This document shows positions 50,096 through 59,628 of a DNA stretch of 64,000 nucleotides, piece after piece. Position 1 is the stretch's first letter. Each line of letters starts with the position of its first letter. The notes below the pieces were generated by a model. The model worked only from the letters and a program-made list of their open reading frames with translations. It had not been told where the DNA came from and ran no database searches. The stretch covers positions 372,001-436,000 of the forward strand of contig NZ_JNVM01000010.1 of assembly GCF_000722545.1 (NCBI RefSeq), written 5' to 3'. Both the position numbers and the translations under genes were made by a program. This DNA is from Paenibacillus tyrphae (lineage in GTDB: Bacteria; Bacillota; Bacilli; Paenibacillales; NBRC-103111).

Positions 50096-50986
50096 ATGAT
50101 GAGTAAGGGGAACAATGCTTCCATCGTGGCAGTGTGGATCAGTCTGATCAGCAATATCGTTCTGACACTGCTCAAGCTGATTGTCGGCTCTCTATCCGGC
50201 AGCCAAGTGCTGCTTGCGGACGGCGTGCACAATGCCGGCGATGTCATTGCGACGGCCGCGGCATTAAGCTCGATGCGGATTTCCAAGCGTCCGGCGGACG
50301 AGGATCACCCGTACGGACACGGCAAAGCCGAGGTGCTCGGCTCCGCCTTCGTAGCCATTGTGCTGGCGCTCGCCGCCTTGTTCATCGGCTATCATGCCGC
50401 TGCCGCGCTGTTCGAGGAACCGGCGGAAGCCAGCGTACTGGCGCTGGCCGCGGCCTTGGTTTCTTTGGCCTGGAAGCAGGCCTTGTATATGTACACGATT
50501 CGGATCGGCAGACGGACGAACAGCAAAGGGCTGATCGCCACGGCTTACGACCATCTGGCCGACGTGTACGCGTCGCTTGCGGCCGTCGTAGGCATCGCGC
50601 TTGCGATGCTCGGCGAGGCTTGGAGCATTCCGTACTTGGCCTACGGCGACCCGCTCGCCGGGATTATCGTTTCGATTCTCGTTCTGAAGCTGGCTTACTC
50701 GATGGGACAGGAAGCGTTCGACGTACTGATGGAAAAAGCGGTGAAGCCGGAGAAGCTGGGCGAATACGCGGCTCTTATCGTAACGATTCCACAGGTGAAA
50801 CGGATCGACCGGCTTCGGGCGAGAGAGCATGGGCATTATATTTTGGTCGATCTGCGGGTTAGCATTCCAGGTGAGCTTACGGTTCAGGAAGGACACGATA
50901 TTTCCCGGCAGATCAAGCGGTCGATTATGGAGCGGCATGCCGATGTCGATGAGGTGCTCATCCACTTGAATCCATGGTACGAATAA
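50096..50986 (+). CDS. Cation diffusion facilitator (CDF) transporter
   Basis: This is a 296-residue CDF metal:proton antiporter. TM2 and TM5 carry the metal-site residues LLADGVHNAGD and ATAYDHLADV, followed by GDPLAGIIVS. A cytosolic C-terminal ferredoxin-like domain follows (LRAREHGHYILVDLRVSIPGE). HPYGHGKAEVLG is a family hallmark. D/N-D and H/D patterns do not settle the metal; Zn, Mn, Fe or Co are possible. Start ATG 50096 or 50099. Confidence 0.92.
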   Translation: MMSKGNNASIVAVWISLISNIVLTLLKLIVGSLSGSQVLLADGVHNAGDVIATAAALSSMRISKRPADEDHPYGHGKAEVLGSAFVAIVLALAALFIGYHAAAALFEEPAEASVLALAAALVSLAWKQALYMYTIRIGRRTNSKGLIATAYDHLADVYASLAAVVGIALAMLGEAWSIPYLAYGDPLAGIIVSILVLKLAYSMGQEAFDVLMEKAVKPEKLGEYAALIVTIPQVKRIDRLRAREHGHYILVDLRVSIPGELTVQEGHDISRQIKRSIMERHADVDEVLIHLNPWYE

Positions 50987-51013
50987 GCTTTTTGCAAAAG
51001 GGGGCGCTCGCGA

Positions 51014-51796
51014 TTGGCATCGGTATTATCGATGGAAAAGCTTGCGAAATACCGGCAGCGGGACGGTGAGGGAAGTGCTGCGTTATTCAGCGGCGTTACA
51101 GCCGAGCTGGAGGAAGGCGGGAGGGTCGCGCTGCTAGGCGCTTCCGGCCAGGGCAAAAGCACGCTACTGCGCATCCTCGCGTGGCTGGACGCCGCAGATG
51201 AGGGAGAGCTGCGGCTGGGCGGCAAGCCGGCTTCCGCATGGAAGCCGCAGGAGTGGCGGACGAAGGTAGCTTACGTCGCTCAGCAGGCCGTCATGCTGCC
51301 GGGAACCGTCGAGGACAATCTGAGCGCGGTCAGCCGCCTGCACCGCCGCCCGTTCGACCGCCCGCTCGCCACCCGCTGCATGGAAGCGCTCGGCCTCGGC
51401 GGGATGGCTTGGAGCAAGCCGGCGGGCGAGCTGTCCGGCGGCGAAAAGCAGCGGCTCGCCTTGGTCCGCTCGCTGCTGCTTCGGCCGGATGTTCTGCTGC
51501 TCGACGAAGTTACCGCATCCCTGGACCCGCACAGCCGGACGGCGGCCGAGCGGCTGCTGCGGGAATGGAACGAGCGGGAAGGAACCGCGCAGCTGTGGGT
51601 CACGCACGATCTGGAGCAGGCCCGCAGCGTCAGCCGACGCGTATGGTTTATGGCCGAGGGAACGCTGCTGGAGAACCGGGAGACGCAGGCCTTTTTTCTT
51701 GCCCCGGACACGGAGTCCGGGCGCCGGTTCGCGGCAGCGTTATCTGTTGCGGCCCCCTCCGGAAAGGAGGAGGCGGAATGTCCAACCTGGCGTTAA
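51014..51796 (+). CDS. fetA: FetA-type ABC transporter ATPase
   Basis: This is a 260-residue ATPase with Walker A LGASGQGKST, signature ELSGGEKQRLALVRSLL and Walker B VLLLDEVTASLDP. It partners the following FetB-type permease. The TTG at 51014 has AAGGGGGCG upstream. Its end overlaps fetB by 19 bases. In E. coli FetAB exports iron and protects from oxidative stress; here it sits 27 bases after the CDF gene, so efflux functions are grouped. Confidence 0.87.
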   Translation: MASVLSMEKLAKYRQRDGEGSAALFSGVTAELEEGGRVALLGASGQGKSTLLRILAWLDAADEGELRLGGKPASAWKPQEWRTKVAYVAQQAVMLPGTVEDNLSAVSRLHRRPFDRPLATRCMEALGLGGMAWSKPAGELSGGEKQRLALVRSLLLRPDVLLLDEVTASLDPHSRTAAERLLREWNEREGTAQLWVTHDLEQARSVSRRVWFMAEGTLLENRETQAFFLAPDTESGRRFAAALSVAAPSGKEEAECPTWR

Positions 51797-52530
51797 TCAG
51801 CACGCTGGTGTTCGTCGTCGTGACCATGCTCGTCTCCGTCTGGCAGAAGCTCGGCCTGGAGAAAGACATAGCGATCGGCACCATCCGATCCGCGGTGCAG
51901 CTGCTGCTTGTCGGGTATGTGCTCCAGTTCGTCTTCCATACGGACGATCCCTTGTTTATAGTGCTGATCGTCGGCGTGATGATTGCTGTCGCATCATGGA
52001 ACGCCGGGCAGCGTGCCAAAGGCATCGCCGGCATCCGGCTGCGCATTGCCGTAGCGATTACGGCCACGGAAGCGATCACGATGACGCTGCTGCTCGGCCT
52101 CGGCATCATTCAGCCGACGCCGCAATACATCATCCCGATTAGCGGCATTACGATCGGCAGCGCGATGATCGTTTCGGGCTTGCTGCTGAACCAGATGAAG
52201 CGGGAGCTGGAATCCTCCCGCGGCGAGATCGAAGCTTTGCTGGCGCTCGGCGCGACGCTGCGGCAGGCGATTCAGGAGTCGCTCAAGCGCTCGATCAAGT
52301 CCAGCATGATCCCGACGATCGACGGGATGAAGACGGTCGGCCTCGTTCAGCTTCCGGGGATGATGACCGGGATGATCGTAGCGGGGGCGAATCCGGTCGA
52401 AGCGGTGCGGTATCAGATTTTGATCATGTTTGTGCTTTCCTCCTCGGCGGCGATTACGGGAATGCTGCTGGGATTGATCAGCTATAAGCTGTGGTTTACC
52501 CGTGACGGCCGCTTGCGGCCGGGCGGATAG
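51778..52530 (+). CDS. fetB: FetB-type (UPF0014) iron export permease
   Basis: This is a 250-residue membrane protein of the UPF0014/FetB family with about 7 TMs. Typical segments are IRSAVQLLLVGYVLQFVF, PISGITIGSAMIVSGLLLN, RGEIEALLALGATLRQA and VGLVQLPGMMTGMIVAGANP. AAAGGAGGAGG precedes the ATG. It is translationally coupled to the ATPase gene. Confidence 0.92.
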   Translation: MSNLALISTLVFVVVTMLVSVWQKLGLEKDIAIGTIRSAVQLLLVGYVLQFVFHTDDPLFIVLIVGVMIAVASWNAGQRAKGIAGIRLRIAVAITATEAITMTLLLGLGIIQPTPQYIIPISGITIGSAMIVSGLLLNQMKRELESSRGEIEALLALGATLRQAIQESLKRSIKSSMIPTIDGMKTVGLVQLPGMMTGMIVAGANPVEAVRYQILIMFVLSSSAAITGMLLGLISYKLWFTRDGRLRPGG

Positions 52531-52538
52531 GATGCGCT

Positions 52539-52585
52539 AAAATACCCTTCAAATCCGCCTGTAAAGTGGAGATGAAGGGTATTTT
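52539..52585 (+). terminator. Bidirectional terminator after fetB
   Basis: A 13-bp stem AAAATACCCTTCA/TGAAGGGTATTTT separates fetB from the convergent gene at 52628. Confidence 0.85.
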
Positions 52586-52627
52586 AATGCGTGGAATCGA
52601 GAATTTTAGGACAGCCTCTTGGACTTG

Positions 52628-53395
52628 TCAAGATTCTTGTTTTTGAATTTTGGACGGATTGTTGATTTTGTACGGTACGGGGTGCCGCGTAAGCTTCTTG
52701 GCTATAATCTTTGCCTCAAAGGTAATCGTGTCGCCGATTTCAAGTTCCAGCTTCTTTATCGTGGCGCTGTTGCTGGACCAGGCTTCGCCGATTTCGGTCG
52801 CCGGCTCGACGATGGAAACCGCCTCGTAAATAATCACTTCGTCGTCATTGTCGGAGAAATTGTTCGGTACGGTTGTAAATTGTTTTACCGTGGCGGTCAT
52901 TTTAACTTTTTCTTCCGGAAGCTGCAGCTTCAGCGGTTTTTCTTTCTTGGTCTTCCCCTTTGGCGGCTGTTCTGCGGCCTCTGGCTCTTCGGCCTGAGGC
53001 TTCTTAGCCTCGGGGGCTTCAAGCTCCGGGGTTTCCTTTGCAGGAGACACGCTTGATGTTTCGGTTGCCGTAACCGCTGAAACGGCGCTCTCCGGTTCCG
53101 CCGATTCTTCTGCACCGACGGCAGACTTTTGCCCATAAGTTGAAGCCTGCATCTCCTTCAGGTAAGACGGGTGGATGCAGTGCAGCCGCTTGTCTTCCAA
53201 TTCGATGACAGCCGTCATTTTATCGACATAGCCGATCAACCGGCAGGCCAGTACTAGCCCATTTCTTTTGTAGAAAAAGCTTTTGGCTTTGGTCGCTTTC
53301 TCCGAAAGCAAATTCCATTCTTTGCATTGCTCAATGAGTGCCGCCTCGTCACTAAAAGCGGTATAAGCCGCAGGCTCGATAAGGAATGGTTGCAC
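52628..53395 (-). CDS. Protein of unknown function with a charged linker and C-terminal beta domain
   Basis: This 255-residue protein is not recognised. The N-terminal 85 residues are a compact domain (AALIEQCKEWNLL, FFYKRNGLVLACRLIGY, AVIELEDKRLHCIHPSYL). Residues 88-150 are Ala/Glu/Pro/Lys-rich and probably disordered. The C-terminal 95 residues (VKMTATVKQFTTVP..., LEIGDTITFEAKIIAKKL) look beta-rich, possibly an OB-like barrel. It starts with GTG 53395 behind GGAG. No signal peptide. Confidence 0.75.
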   Translation of the reverse strand: MQPFLIEPAAYTAFSDEAALIEQCKEWNLLSEKATKAKSFFYKRNGLVLACRLIGYVDKMTAVIELEDKRLHCIHPSYLKEMQASTYGQKSAVGAEESAEPESAVSAVTATETSSVSPAKETPELEAPEAKKPQAEEPEAAEQPPKGKTKKEKPLKLQLPEEKVKMTATVKQFTTVPNNFSDNDDEVIIYEAVSIVEPATEIGEAWSSNSATIKKLELEIGDTITFEAKIIAKKLTRHPVPYKINNPSKIQKQES

Positions 53396-53642
53396 CTGAT
53401 CTTCTCTCCATTTCGTTTATACTGCCGCGTTTGTCGTTCCAACTAGAGTATACAGCATCTGCAAGGGAATATAAATGTATGCCTAAACTGCTTGTTTTTC
53501 AGCGGAACCGAGTTAACCCCTTGTTCATTATGCGCGGCTTTGTCGGATCTTGATCTATACATTTCAAAAACGTTGCGTTAAAATGGGAATCAATTTAGCG
53601 AATGTTTCACGACTAAGAATAGAAGCGGAGGTTCGTCAGCCT

Positions 53643-54608
53643 ATGAAAGCGCTATTGGCGGGTTTGGGAGTCGCCGGATTCGGCATGTACAAGAAGCTAA
53701 GGGAGCACGAGGGGATGGAAGTGGCGGTCGTCGAACCCAATCCGGCGTTGAAAGAGAAGCTCGGCGTGGACGATACGCCTTTTTATACCTCGCTAGAGGA
53801 AGCGCTTGCAGCCGAAAAACCGGATATTTTCGTCAATGTGACACCGCCTCATGTGCATACCGCCATCAACAACCGGGTGTTCGATCTCGGGCTGCCGGTG
53901 CTGTGCGAGAAGCCCATCGCTTTTGATTACAACGAATCGATTCAGATCGTGGAGCGGTCCGTGAAGGAGCAGATTCCGTTCATGATCGCGGAAAACTACC
54001 GCCGCTTCCCGTATATGCGGAAGCTGAAATCGCTGCTCGACGCCGGAACGATCGGCACGGTGTCGACCATCGATGTTCAGTTTTACCGGTACCATCACAC
54101 GCAGCGCAACTATACCGTCAGCCTGTTGGACGATATCGCGGTGCACCATTTCGATCTGATGCGCTATTTGACCGGGAAGGAGGGCGTCCGGATTTTTGCC
54201 CGGAATTTCAATCCAGTCGGCAGCTGGAGCGCGGAGCAGGCGAACATTAACCTGTACGCATTACTGGAGATGGAGGACGGGATCGCGGTAAGCTATACCG
54301 GCTCGATTACGTCCCGGGGCGAACAAACCGAATGGGGCGGGAATTGGCGTATCGAAGGGACGACGGGCGTCATCGAAGTGAAAGATAAGGAGCTGCTTGT
54401 GTTCAAGGACGGTGCCGTCACCCGCTTCGACGATTACAGCGACGTCGTGGCAACGGATACGCTCACCGAGTTTCTGGATTCGCTGCGCGAAGGCCGGGAA
54501 AGCGAGACAAGCGGACGCGATTACCTTCGGACGCAGGGGCTGGTATATTATGCGGCCGAATCGAACGGCGAAGGCCGGGCTCTGAATATTCAGCTGCACG
54601 ACATATAA
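53643..54608 (+). CDS. Gfo/Idh/MocA family oxidoreductase
   Basis: This is a 321-residue NAD(P)-dependent dehydrogenase. The Rossmann motif is ALLAGLGVAGFGMYKKL; LPVLCEKPIAFDYNES carries the family EKP with the catalytic-region Lys; LLDDIAVHHFDLMRYL supplies the conserved Asp/His region. The ATG at 53643 has GGAGG upstream. It heads a cluster with a lactonase-like and an isomerase-like gene, which points to oxidation of a sugar or polyol to a lactone. Confidence 0.9.
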   Translation: MKALLAGLGVAGFGMYKKLREHEGMEVAVVEPNPALKEKLGVDDTPFYTSLEEALAAEKPDIFVNVTPPHVHTAINNRVFDLGLPVLCEKPIAFDYNESIQIVERSVKEQIPFMIAENYRRFPYMRKLKSLLDAGTIGTVSTIDVQFYRYHHTQRNYTVSLLDDIAVHHFDLMRYLTGKEGVRIFARNFNPVGSWSAEQANINLYALLEMEDGIAVSYTGSITSRGEQTEWGGNWRIEGTTGVIEVKDKELLVFKDGAVTRFDDYSDVVATDTLTEFLDSLREGRESETSGRDYLRTQGLVYYAAESNGEGRALNIQLHDI

Positions 54609-54671
54609 AATAGGAGCGAAAATGAGCATAATTCTCTGCAGAGATAGCGGCATGCATAAGGAGGAACTAAG

Positions 54672-55529
54672 GTGAGAGTCGATGCGCACCAGCATTACTG
54701 GAAGCTGGAACGAGGAGATTATAGCTGGATTACGCCGGAGATGAGCGTATTATACCGGGACTACGAGCCGCACGATTTGGAAGCTCCTCTGACGGCGAAC
54801 CGGATCGACCGGACGATTGTCGTTCAAGCGGCGTCTACGCTGTCGGACACGGACTCTATGCTGGAGCTGGCCGGGCGCTCCGAACGCATTGCTGGGGTCG
54901 TCGGCTGGATCGATCTGGAGCGCCCGGATTACCGGGAGCAGTACCGGAATTTCAAGCGGCATCCGGCGTTTGTCGGATTTCGGACCATGATTCAAGAGAT
55001 GGAGCGGGCGGAAGATATGCTCCGGCCGCACATCGTCGAGGCAATGCGATTTTTTGCTGAGGAAGACTTTCCGGTGGATCTGCTGCTCAAATCGCATCAG
55101 CTGCCGGCGGTGCTCAAGCTGCTGGAACAGACGCCGAACCTGCGGGCGGTGATCGACCATATTGCGAAGCCGCAAATCGCCGCAGGCGAATGGGACCCAT
55201 GGAGAGCTCAATTGGCGGAGGCTGCCGCGTCCAACCCGCGGCTGTACTGCAAACTGTCGGGGATGGTCACGGAAGCCGATCACCGGAATTGGAAGCCGGA
55301 GCAGATCGTCCGGTATGTGAGGCATGTGGTGTCCGTTTTTGGCACGGACCGGGTCATGTTCGGCAGCGATTGGCCCGTCTGCCTGCTGGCGGCAAGCTAC
55401 GATCAGGTCGTGGATCTGCTGGACAGCGCACTTCCCGACGGGCTCGGGGAATCGGAGAGGGAAGCCGTCTTCGGCGGCAACGCCCTTCGATTTTACAAGC
55501 TGGAGCATCTATCGGTAAGCGGATCGTAA
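54672..55529 (+). CDS. Amidohydrolase family lactonase (COG3618)
   Basis: This is a 285-residue metal-dependent hydrolase. The N-terminal metal motif is VDAHQHYW. VIDHIAKP holds a His near the middle, and VMFGSDWPVCLL holds the catalytic Asp. This branch includes L-fucono- and L-rhamnonolactonases. GTG 54672 lies after AAGGAGGAACTAAG. Following a Gfo/Idh/MocA dehydrogenase, it probably opens the lactone that enzyme makes. Confidence 0.87.
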   Translation: MRVDAHQHYWKLERGDYSWITPEMSVLYRDYEPHDLEAPLTANRIDRTIVVQAASTLSDTDSMLELAGRSERIAGVVGWIDLERPDYREQYRNFKRHPAFVGFRTMIQEMERAEDMLRPHIVEAMRFFAEEDFPVDLLLKSHQLPAVLKLLEQTPNLRAVIDHIAKPQIAAGEWDPWRAQLAEAAASNPRLYCKLSGMVTEADHRNWKPEQIVRYVRHVVSVFGTDRVMFGSDWPVCLLAASYDQVVDLLDSALPDGLGESEREAVFGGNALRFYKLEHLSVSGS

Positions 55530-55691
55530 AAACGCAGGTATAGCATAGAAGAGACACGCGTCCTATGGCGCGGTCTCTTTTTTTCACAAACGGTCCGTTA
55601 TTCCCCGGCAGCGGGGGATCGCGTTCTTGACGAAAGCTTCGGCGTGGGCTATGCTTCCTTGAAGATGTTTTGATGCGGGAGGACTGCTCGG

Positions 55692-56486
55692 ATGGCACAG
55701 TCTTACGAGAACAAGTTGTATATCGGCACGATTTTGCTGGAACGGAACCGGTGGGCGGCGGAGCGCAAGCCGTCCTATGCAGTCAGCGATTGGCAGGAAC
55801 GGTTTCGCGAAGACGGCTTCGACGGTCTGGAGCTGTGGGAAAATCATGCGATTCTTGCGGACGAACGGGAGCAAGCAGCGTTGGAGGCTTCGGATCGCAT
55901 AGCGATCGTCAATTCGTATATTGGATTCGAGGATGGCGATGAGGCGGAGAGGAAGCGTGAGGAGGCTGCGGCTCTGGTGAACCGGCTGCGTGCGCCGGCG
56001 GTGAAATTCAATCTCGGTGCCGATCCGGCCCAGCTTCCGGTTTACATCGCCAACGTCAAGCGCTGGGTGGAGCTGCTGCCTGCAGATTGCCGAATATTAT
56101 GCGAGTGTCACCCGGGAACCATCGCGGAGCATCCCGATGCCGCGGCGGAAATGCTGCACCAGTTAGGGAACGGGCCATTCCAAGCGATCGTGCATCCGTT
56201 CTACTGCATGGGAGAACTCGAAGATTGGTTCAAAAGGCTGGGGTCCGCGATTACTCATGCACACGTGCAGCTTCGTGACGGGGGCAACCATTTCATCCGC
56301 TTAAGCCGTCGGCCGGAGCTCATTAAAGACCGGCTGGCATTGATGAGACGCATGGGCTTTCGCGGCTCGTTTACGCTGGAATTTACCGAGGGAGTCCGCG
56401 TGAATGAAGACCGGGAAGCATTGTATGAAGCGGCGCTCGAAGATTTGCAAATTTTGCGTAACATTTGGAGCGGAAATCCGTCTTAA
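55692..56486 (+). CDS. Sugar isomerase/epimerase-like TIM-barrel protein
   Basis: This is a 264-residue xylose-isomerase-like TIM barrel. Potential metal and active-site residues are in GFDGLELWENHAIL, RILCECHPGT, THAHVQLRDG and GSFTLEFTEG, the last carrying the final Glu. A GGGAGG site lies 10-11 bases before the ATG. It is 162 bases after the lactonase gene and on the same strand. Confidence 0.82.
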   Translation: MAQSYENKLYIGTILLERNRWAAERKPSYAVSDWQERFREDGFDGLELWENHAILADEREQAALEASDRIAIVNSYIGFEDGDEAERKREEAAALVNRLRAPAVKFNLGADPAQLPVYIANVKRWVELLPADCRILCECHPGTIAEHPDAAAEMLHQLGNGPFQAIVHPFYCMGELEDWFKRLGSAITHAHVQLRDGGNHFIRLSRRPELIKDRLALMRRMGFRGSFTLEFTEGVRVNEDREALYEAALEDLQILRNIWSGNPS

Positions 56487-56617
56487 AGATGGAGGGAGAG
56501 GCTGGATGCAGATAGCCGGCCCTCGTAAATCCCGACCGCCGTCGGAAGGAAGGAGTGATCTGCAGCTATTTTGCACACGAAGATCAAAGACATAAAGGAT
56601 AGCGGGGAGGAGAGTAC

Positions 56618-57280
56618 ATGGAATTTGCCATTTCCATAGCGCTTTCCACATTAGAGACGGTTACCATATTTGTATTGATATTCGTGCTGTTCCGATATAG
56701 GAAATCGTATCGTTTTTGGGCCGTTGCCGGTCTAGGCATTGGTCTTGCCGGCTGGTCTTTATTTATACGGATGGTTTTGTTCCTGCCGACGCTGGATTTG
56801 ATAGTTCAATTGATTGCCATGTACATATTTTTAAAATTCGTTTACCGCATTCGCTGGTTTTACGCAATGATCATGTTGTTTTTTGCTTACGGGCTTTACC
56901 TGCTGCTTCAAGGCATGATTTTGCTGCTAATCATCTATGGTACCGATTACGGGATAAACGATTACAACGATATCACGACGAACCCAATATTAATACTACA
57001 GCTGGTATCGTTTCTGCTCGGGCTCGGCATAGCATGGATGGTGAAAAAGAAAAACTGGGGCTTCACCTTCATCTCCTCTCACCGGCTGCGGAAGGAAAGT
57101 TGGACCGGGGTCAATCGGAGCATTCTCGGAAGTCTGATCGGTATCGGCATGCTTATTCCTGTCGGGGTGTTCGCCGCAGTGTATGGGTATAATAACGCAT
57201 ATTCCATGATTATGTTTTGTATTTTCTTTTTCTGGATTTATTTGCTTTTGCTTTTTTTTCAAAAAGATTATTCCGAATAA
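56618..57280 (+). CDS. Multi-spanning membrane protein of unknown function
   Basis: This is a 220-residue protein with about seven hydrophobic helices, including FAISIALSTLETVTIFVLIF and FYAMIMLFFAYGLYLLLQG. The first five helices resemble the sensor part of AgrC/YesM-like or polytopic receptors, but there is no kinase domain. GGGGAGGAG precedes the ATG. Not recognised. Confidence 0.72.
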   Translation: MEFAISIALSTLETVTIFVLIFVLFRYRKSYRFWAVAGLGIGLAGWSLFIRMVLFLPTLDLIVQLIAMYIFLKFVYRIRWFYAMIMLFFAYGLYLLLQGMILLLIIYGTDYGINDYNDITTNPILILQLVSFLLGLGIAWMVKKKNWGFTFISSHRLRKESWTGVNRSILGSLIGIGMLIPVGVFAAVYGYNNAYSMIMFCIFFFWIYLLLLFFQKDYSE

Positions 57281-57295
57281 ATCGGTTTTATGGAT

Positions 57296-57327
57296 GCGCA
57301 CCTTATCGTATTTGCGGTAAGGTGCGC
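57296..57327. terminator. Convergent hairpin
   Basis: GCGCACCTTA/TAAGGTGCGC, a 10-bp perfect stem with no T-run, lies between convergent genes. Confidence 0.5.
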
Positions 57328-57340
57328 TTGTCGATCCCCT

Positions 57341-58486
57341 CTACATTTGCAGCTGCTCCGAAAGAAACTTGACCAATCCATGCTCCGCATCCTGGGAATA
57401 TTCCCACACCATGGCGCCGGCCAAATCCTTTTGTTGAATGTATGCAATTTTGGCCTTCAAAGCTTCCTTGTCCTCGTACGAAATGAACGTCTTACCGTCG
57501 TACAGATAAGCGGCTTTGGCGTGATCATCGTAGTAACGCTTGAAGCCGTTCTTGCCGATGTACTTCGCTTCAATCGTTTTGTAGCTCAGGTCCACCTTGT
57601 CGATGTCGATCGGCTTGCCCTCCGCATATAATCCGTCGCTGTCGCTCTTGACCTCTTCCCAGCCGTAGGAATAAGCCGGAATGCCCATCAGGAGCTTCCG
57701 CGGATCGATCCCGCGCTCCAGATACATCGTGATCACGGAGTCTACGCTATGTGTCGTTTTGCTCCCCGCATCGGCGTACAGATTGGAGTTATAGCCCGTC
57801 GTTTGCGACCAACGTCCGGTTAAGTCATAGCTCATCACATTGATGAAATCGACATATTTCTCGACCTTCTTGACTTCGACATTATGGAAATACCAATCCT
57901 GGGTCCCCGAAGCGAAAGTCAGCAAATATTTTTTTTGTTTCTTATGCGGCAGCCGATTCAGCTTCTCCCGGAGCTCCTTCATGAGATAAGTGAAGTTTTG
58001 CGTATCTTCGGGCCGGGACTTCTGCGTGTTCCATGCATCCGAAGCCGGGTACTCCCAGTCGATGTCGATGCCGTCCAAGTCCAGCTCTTTCACCATAGCC
58101 ACGATATTGTCCGTAAATGGTCCCCGGTTCTCCGCCAGACTCGCGTCCGAGAAGCCGTCGGCCCCATAGCCGCCTACGCCCAGCACAAGATTCGTTTGGC
58201 GGTTATTCGCTCGGAGTGTCTTGATATTGTCTTTGATTTCGGCATCGGCGGTAGGGTTCGTGTGGAAATAAAGCCGGTTTTTATCGATCTTCGCAAAAGC
58301 GATAAAGCCGATATCGACGCGCGGATTCGACAGGTTGATCCGATCGATGCCACCGCCGCTCGGAACGATATAGACCGAAGTGATTTTATGATCGCTTGTT
58401 TGCTGCTGGACATAGAAGTATATCCCCATTCCTGCGAGCAGCAGGGCGATAAAGAGCTTGGTGTAGATGCTGATTTTCATGTGCAT
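57341..58486 (-). CDS. Membrane-anchored GH18 glycosidase
   Basis: This is a 381-residue protein with an N-terminal anchor (IYTKLFIALLLAGMGIYFYV) and an extracellular GH18 barrel. The catalytic DxxDxDxE motif is DGIDIDWE at 138-145 (acid Glu145). VDFINVMSYDLTG and LAGAMVWEYSQDA are the expected strand-6 and strand-8 motifs. GH18 enzymes cleave beta-linked GlcNAc polymers. Its ATG overlaps the acyltransferase stop (TAATG). In the operon it would trim or release the polymer made by the GT2 protein. Confidence 0.92.
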   Translation of the reverse strand: MHMKISIYTKLFIALLLAGMGIYFYVQQQTSDHKITSVYIVPSGGGIDRINLSNPRVDIGFIAFAKIDKNRLYFHTNPTADAEIKDNIKTLRANNRQTNLVLGVGGYGADGFSDASLAENRGPFTDNIVAMVKELDLDGIDIDWEYPASDAWNTQKSRPEDTQNFTYLMKELREKLNRLPHKKQKKYLLTFASGTQDWYFHNVEVKKVEKYVDFINVMSYDLTGRWSQTTGYNSNLYADAGSKTTHSVDSVITMYLERGIDPRKLLMGIPAYSYGWEEVKSDSDGLYAEGKPIDIDKVDLSYKTIEAKYIGKNGFKRYYDDHAKAAYLYDGKTFISYEDKEALKAKIAYIQQKDLAGAMVWEYSQDAEHGLVKFLSEQLQM

Positions 58487-59586
58487 TAGCCTCTTCCGCC
58501 GAATAGTAAGCGCGTCACGAATTTATTGAGATTCAGTAGTTTTACGACGATGTAGCTGATGACGAACACCATGCCCAGATTGAGCAGCAGCGTGAAGACG
58601 GTTTCCGGGGCGGAGCCTTCGCTTTCCACCCTGCGCGAAATGGTCAGCTCGACTAAAAGATGGATCAAATAAATGCTGAAGCTCGCCTTCGCTATGGAAC
58701 CGATCAGCCTCTGAATTTTGTAATTCAGCTTTTCGCCCAAAACAGAATTCTTCTCTTGAAAGTAGAGAAACAGCCCGACCGCCATGAAAAAGGTCGTTAT
58801 CGAATAATTGCCGTAGAACATTTCGTCCAGGACCCCGCTATAGAAGGAGGCAAAATAAGTCGCAACCGGCGTCACGAAAAAAGATAGGACTCCGATGTTA
58901 AACAGCAGCGACTTCACCTTCGCAGGCAGCTCGTAATGGAAGAGATAGTAGCCGAGGATGAAATAACCGAGATATCCCATAAACAAAGGGATGTTCAGGA
59001 TCGGGATATAGATGCTTTCGGAGGCGACCCGGAACACCAAGTCCGTAATGAAACGGTAGACGATGCTTATCGCGAACCATAGGGTTAAATAATACCGCAG
59101 TTCCTTTTCCGAGCAAGCTTTGACGAGCCGGCTAACCAAGGGCACCGTGACATAGATGGCGATGATCGCATACAGGAACCACAGGTGTATGTAATTGCGG
59201 TCGACGATGAGCCGATAGACGAAATCGGTAAAAAACTGAAGGATCGCCAAGTTGCTCTTGAGAATAAAGTATTGGTTGTAGGCATCGTAGATGAGCGACC
59301 AGCTTACAAGCGGGATGGCCAGCGGTAAGATGCGCTTTTTATAAAATTCCCTGTACGAGGTGACCTTGGTACGCAAAATCATGGCCCCGCTAATCATGAA
59401 AAAGACGGGAACCGCGAATCGGGCGACCGAATTCAGCACATTGCTGATCCACCAGGATATCGTATTGAAATCATTCGTCCGGGTCAGCAAATCCGCAGTG
59501 ATATGCAGGATGATTACGGCGAGAATGGAGATGATCCGCAGCATGTCGATGTAGATGATGCGGTTGTTTTTCATTAGATTGTCCAT
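58486..59586 (-). CDS. Acyltransferase_3 family membrane protein (IcaC/OafA-like)
   Basis: This is a 366-residue membrane protein with about 10 TMs. IYIDMLRIISILAVIILHI gives the conserved Arg/His region of membrane acyltransferases, and VFFMISGAMIL follows. IcaC in the PNAG operon belongs to the same fold. A GGAGG site precedes the ATG. It lies between the synthase and the GH18 gene and probably acylates the nascent polymer. Confidence 0.88.
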   Translation of the reverse strand: MDNLMKNNRIIYIDMLRIISILAVIILHITADLLTRTNDFNTISWWISNVLNSVARFAVPVFFMISGAMILRTKVTSYREFYKKRILPLAIPLVSWSLIYDAYNQYFILKSNLAILQFFTDFVYRLIVDRNYIHLWFLYAIIAIYVTVPLVSRLVKACSEKELRYYLTLWFAISIVYRFITDLVFRVASESIYIPILNIPLFMGYLGYFILGYYLFHYELPAKVKSLLFNIGVLSFFVTPVATYFASFYSGVLDEMFYGNYSITTFFMAVGLFLYFQEKNSVLGEKLNYKIQRLIGSIAKASFSIYLIHLLVELTISRRVESEGSAPETVFTLLLNLGMVFVISYIVVKLLNLNKFVTRLLFGGRG

Positions 59587-59628
59587 AACATCCTCCTACC
59601 GAGTCCGTCGTCAATGAATTGCAGGGGG

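Noticed and set aside
52619..53056. Plus-strand frame of 145 codons
   Set aside because: It is a low-complexity Phe/Leu/Arg translation antisense to the charged linker of the 52628-53395 gene.
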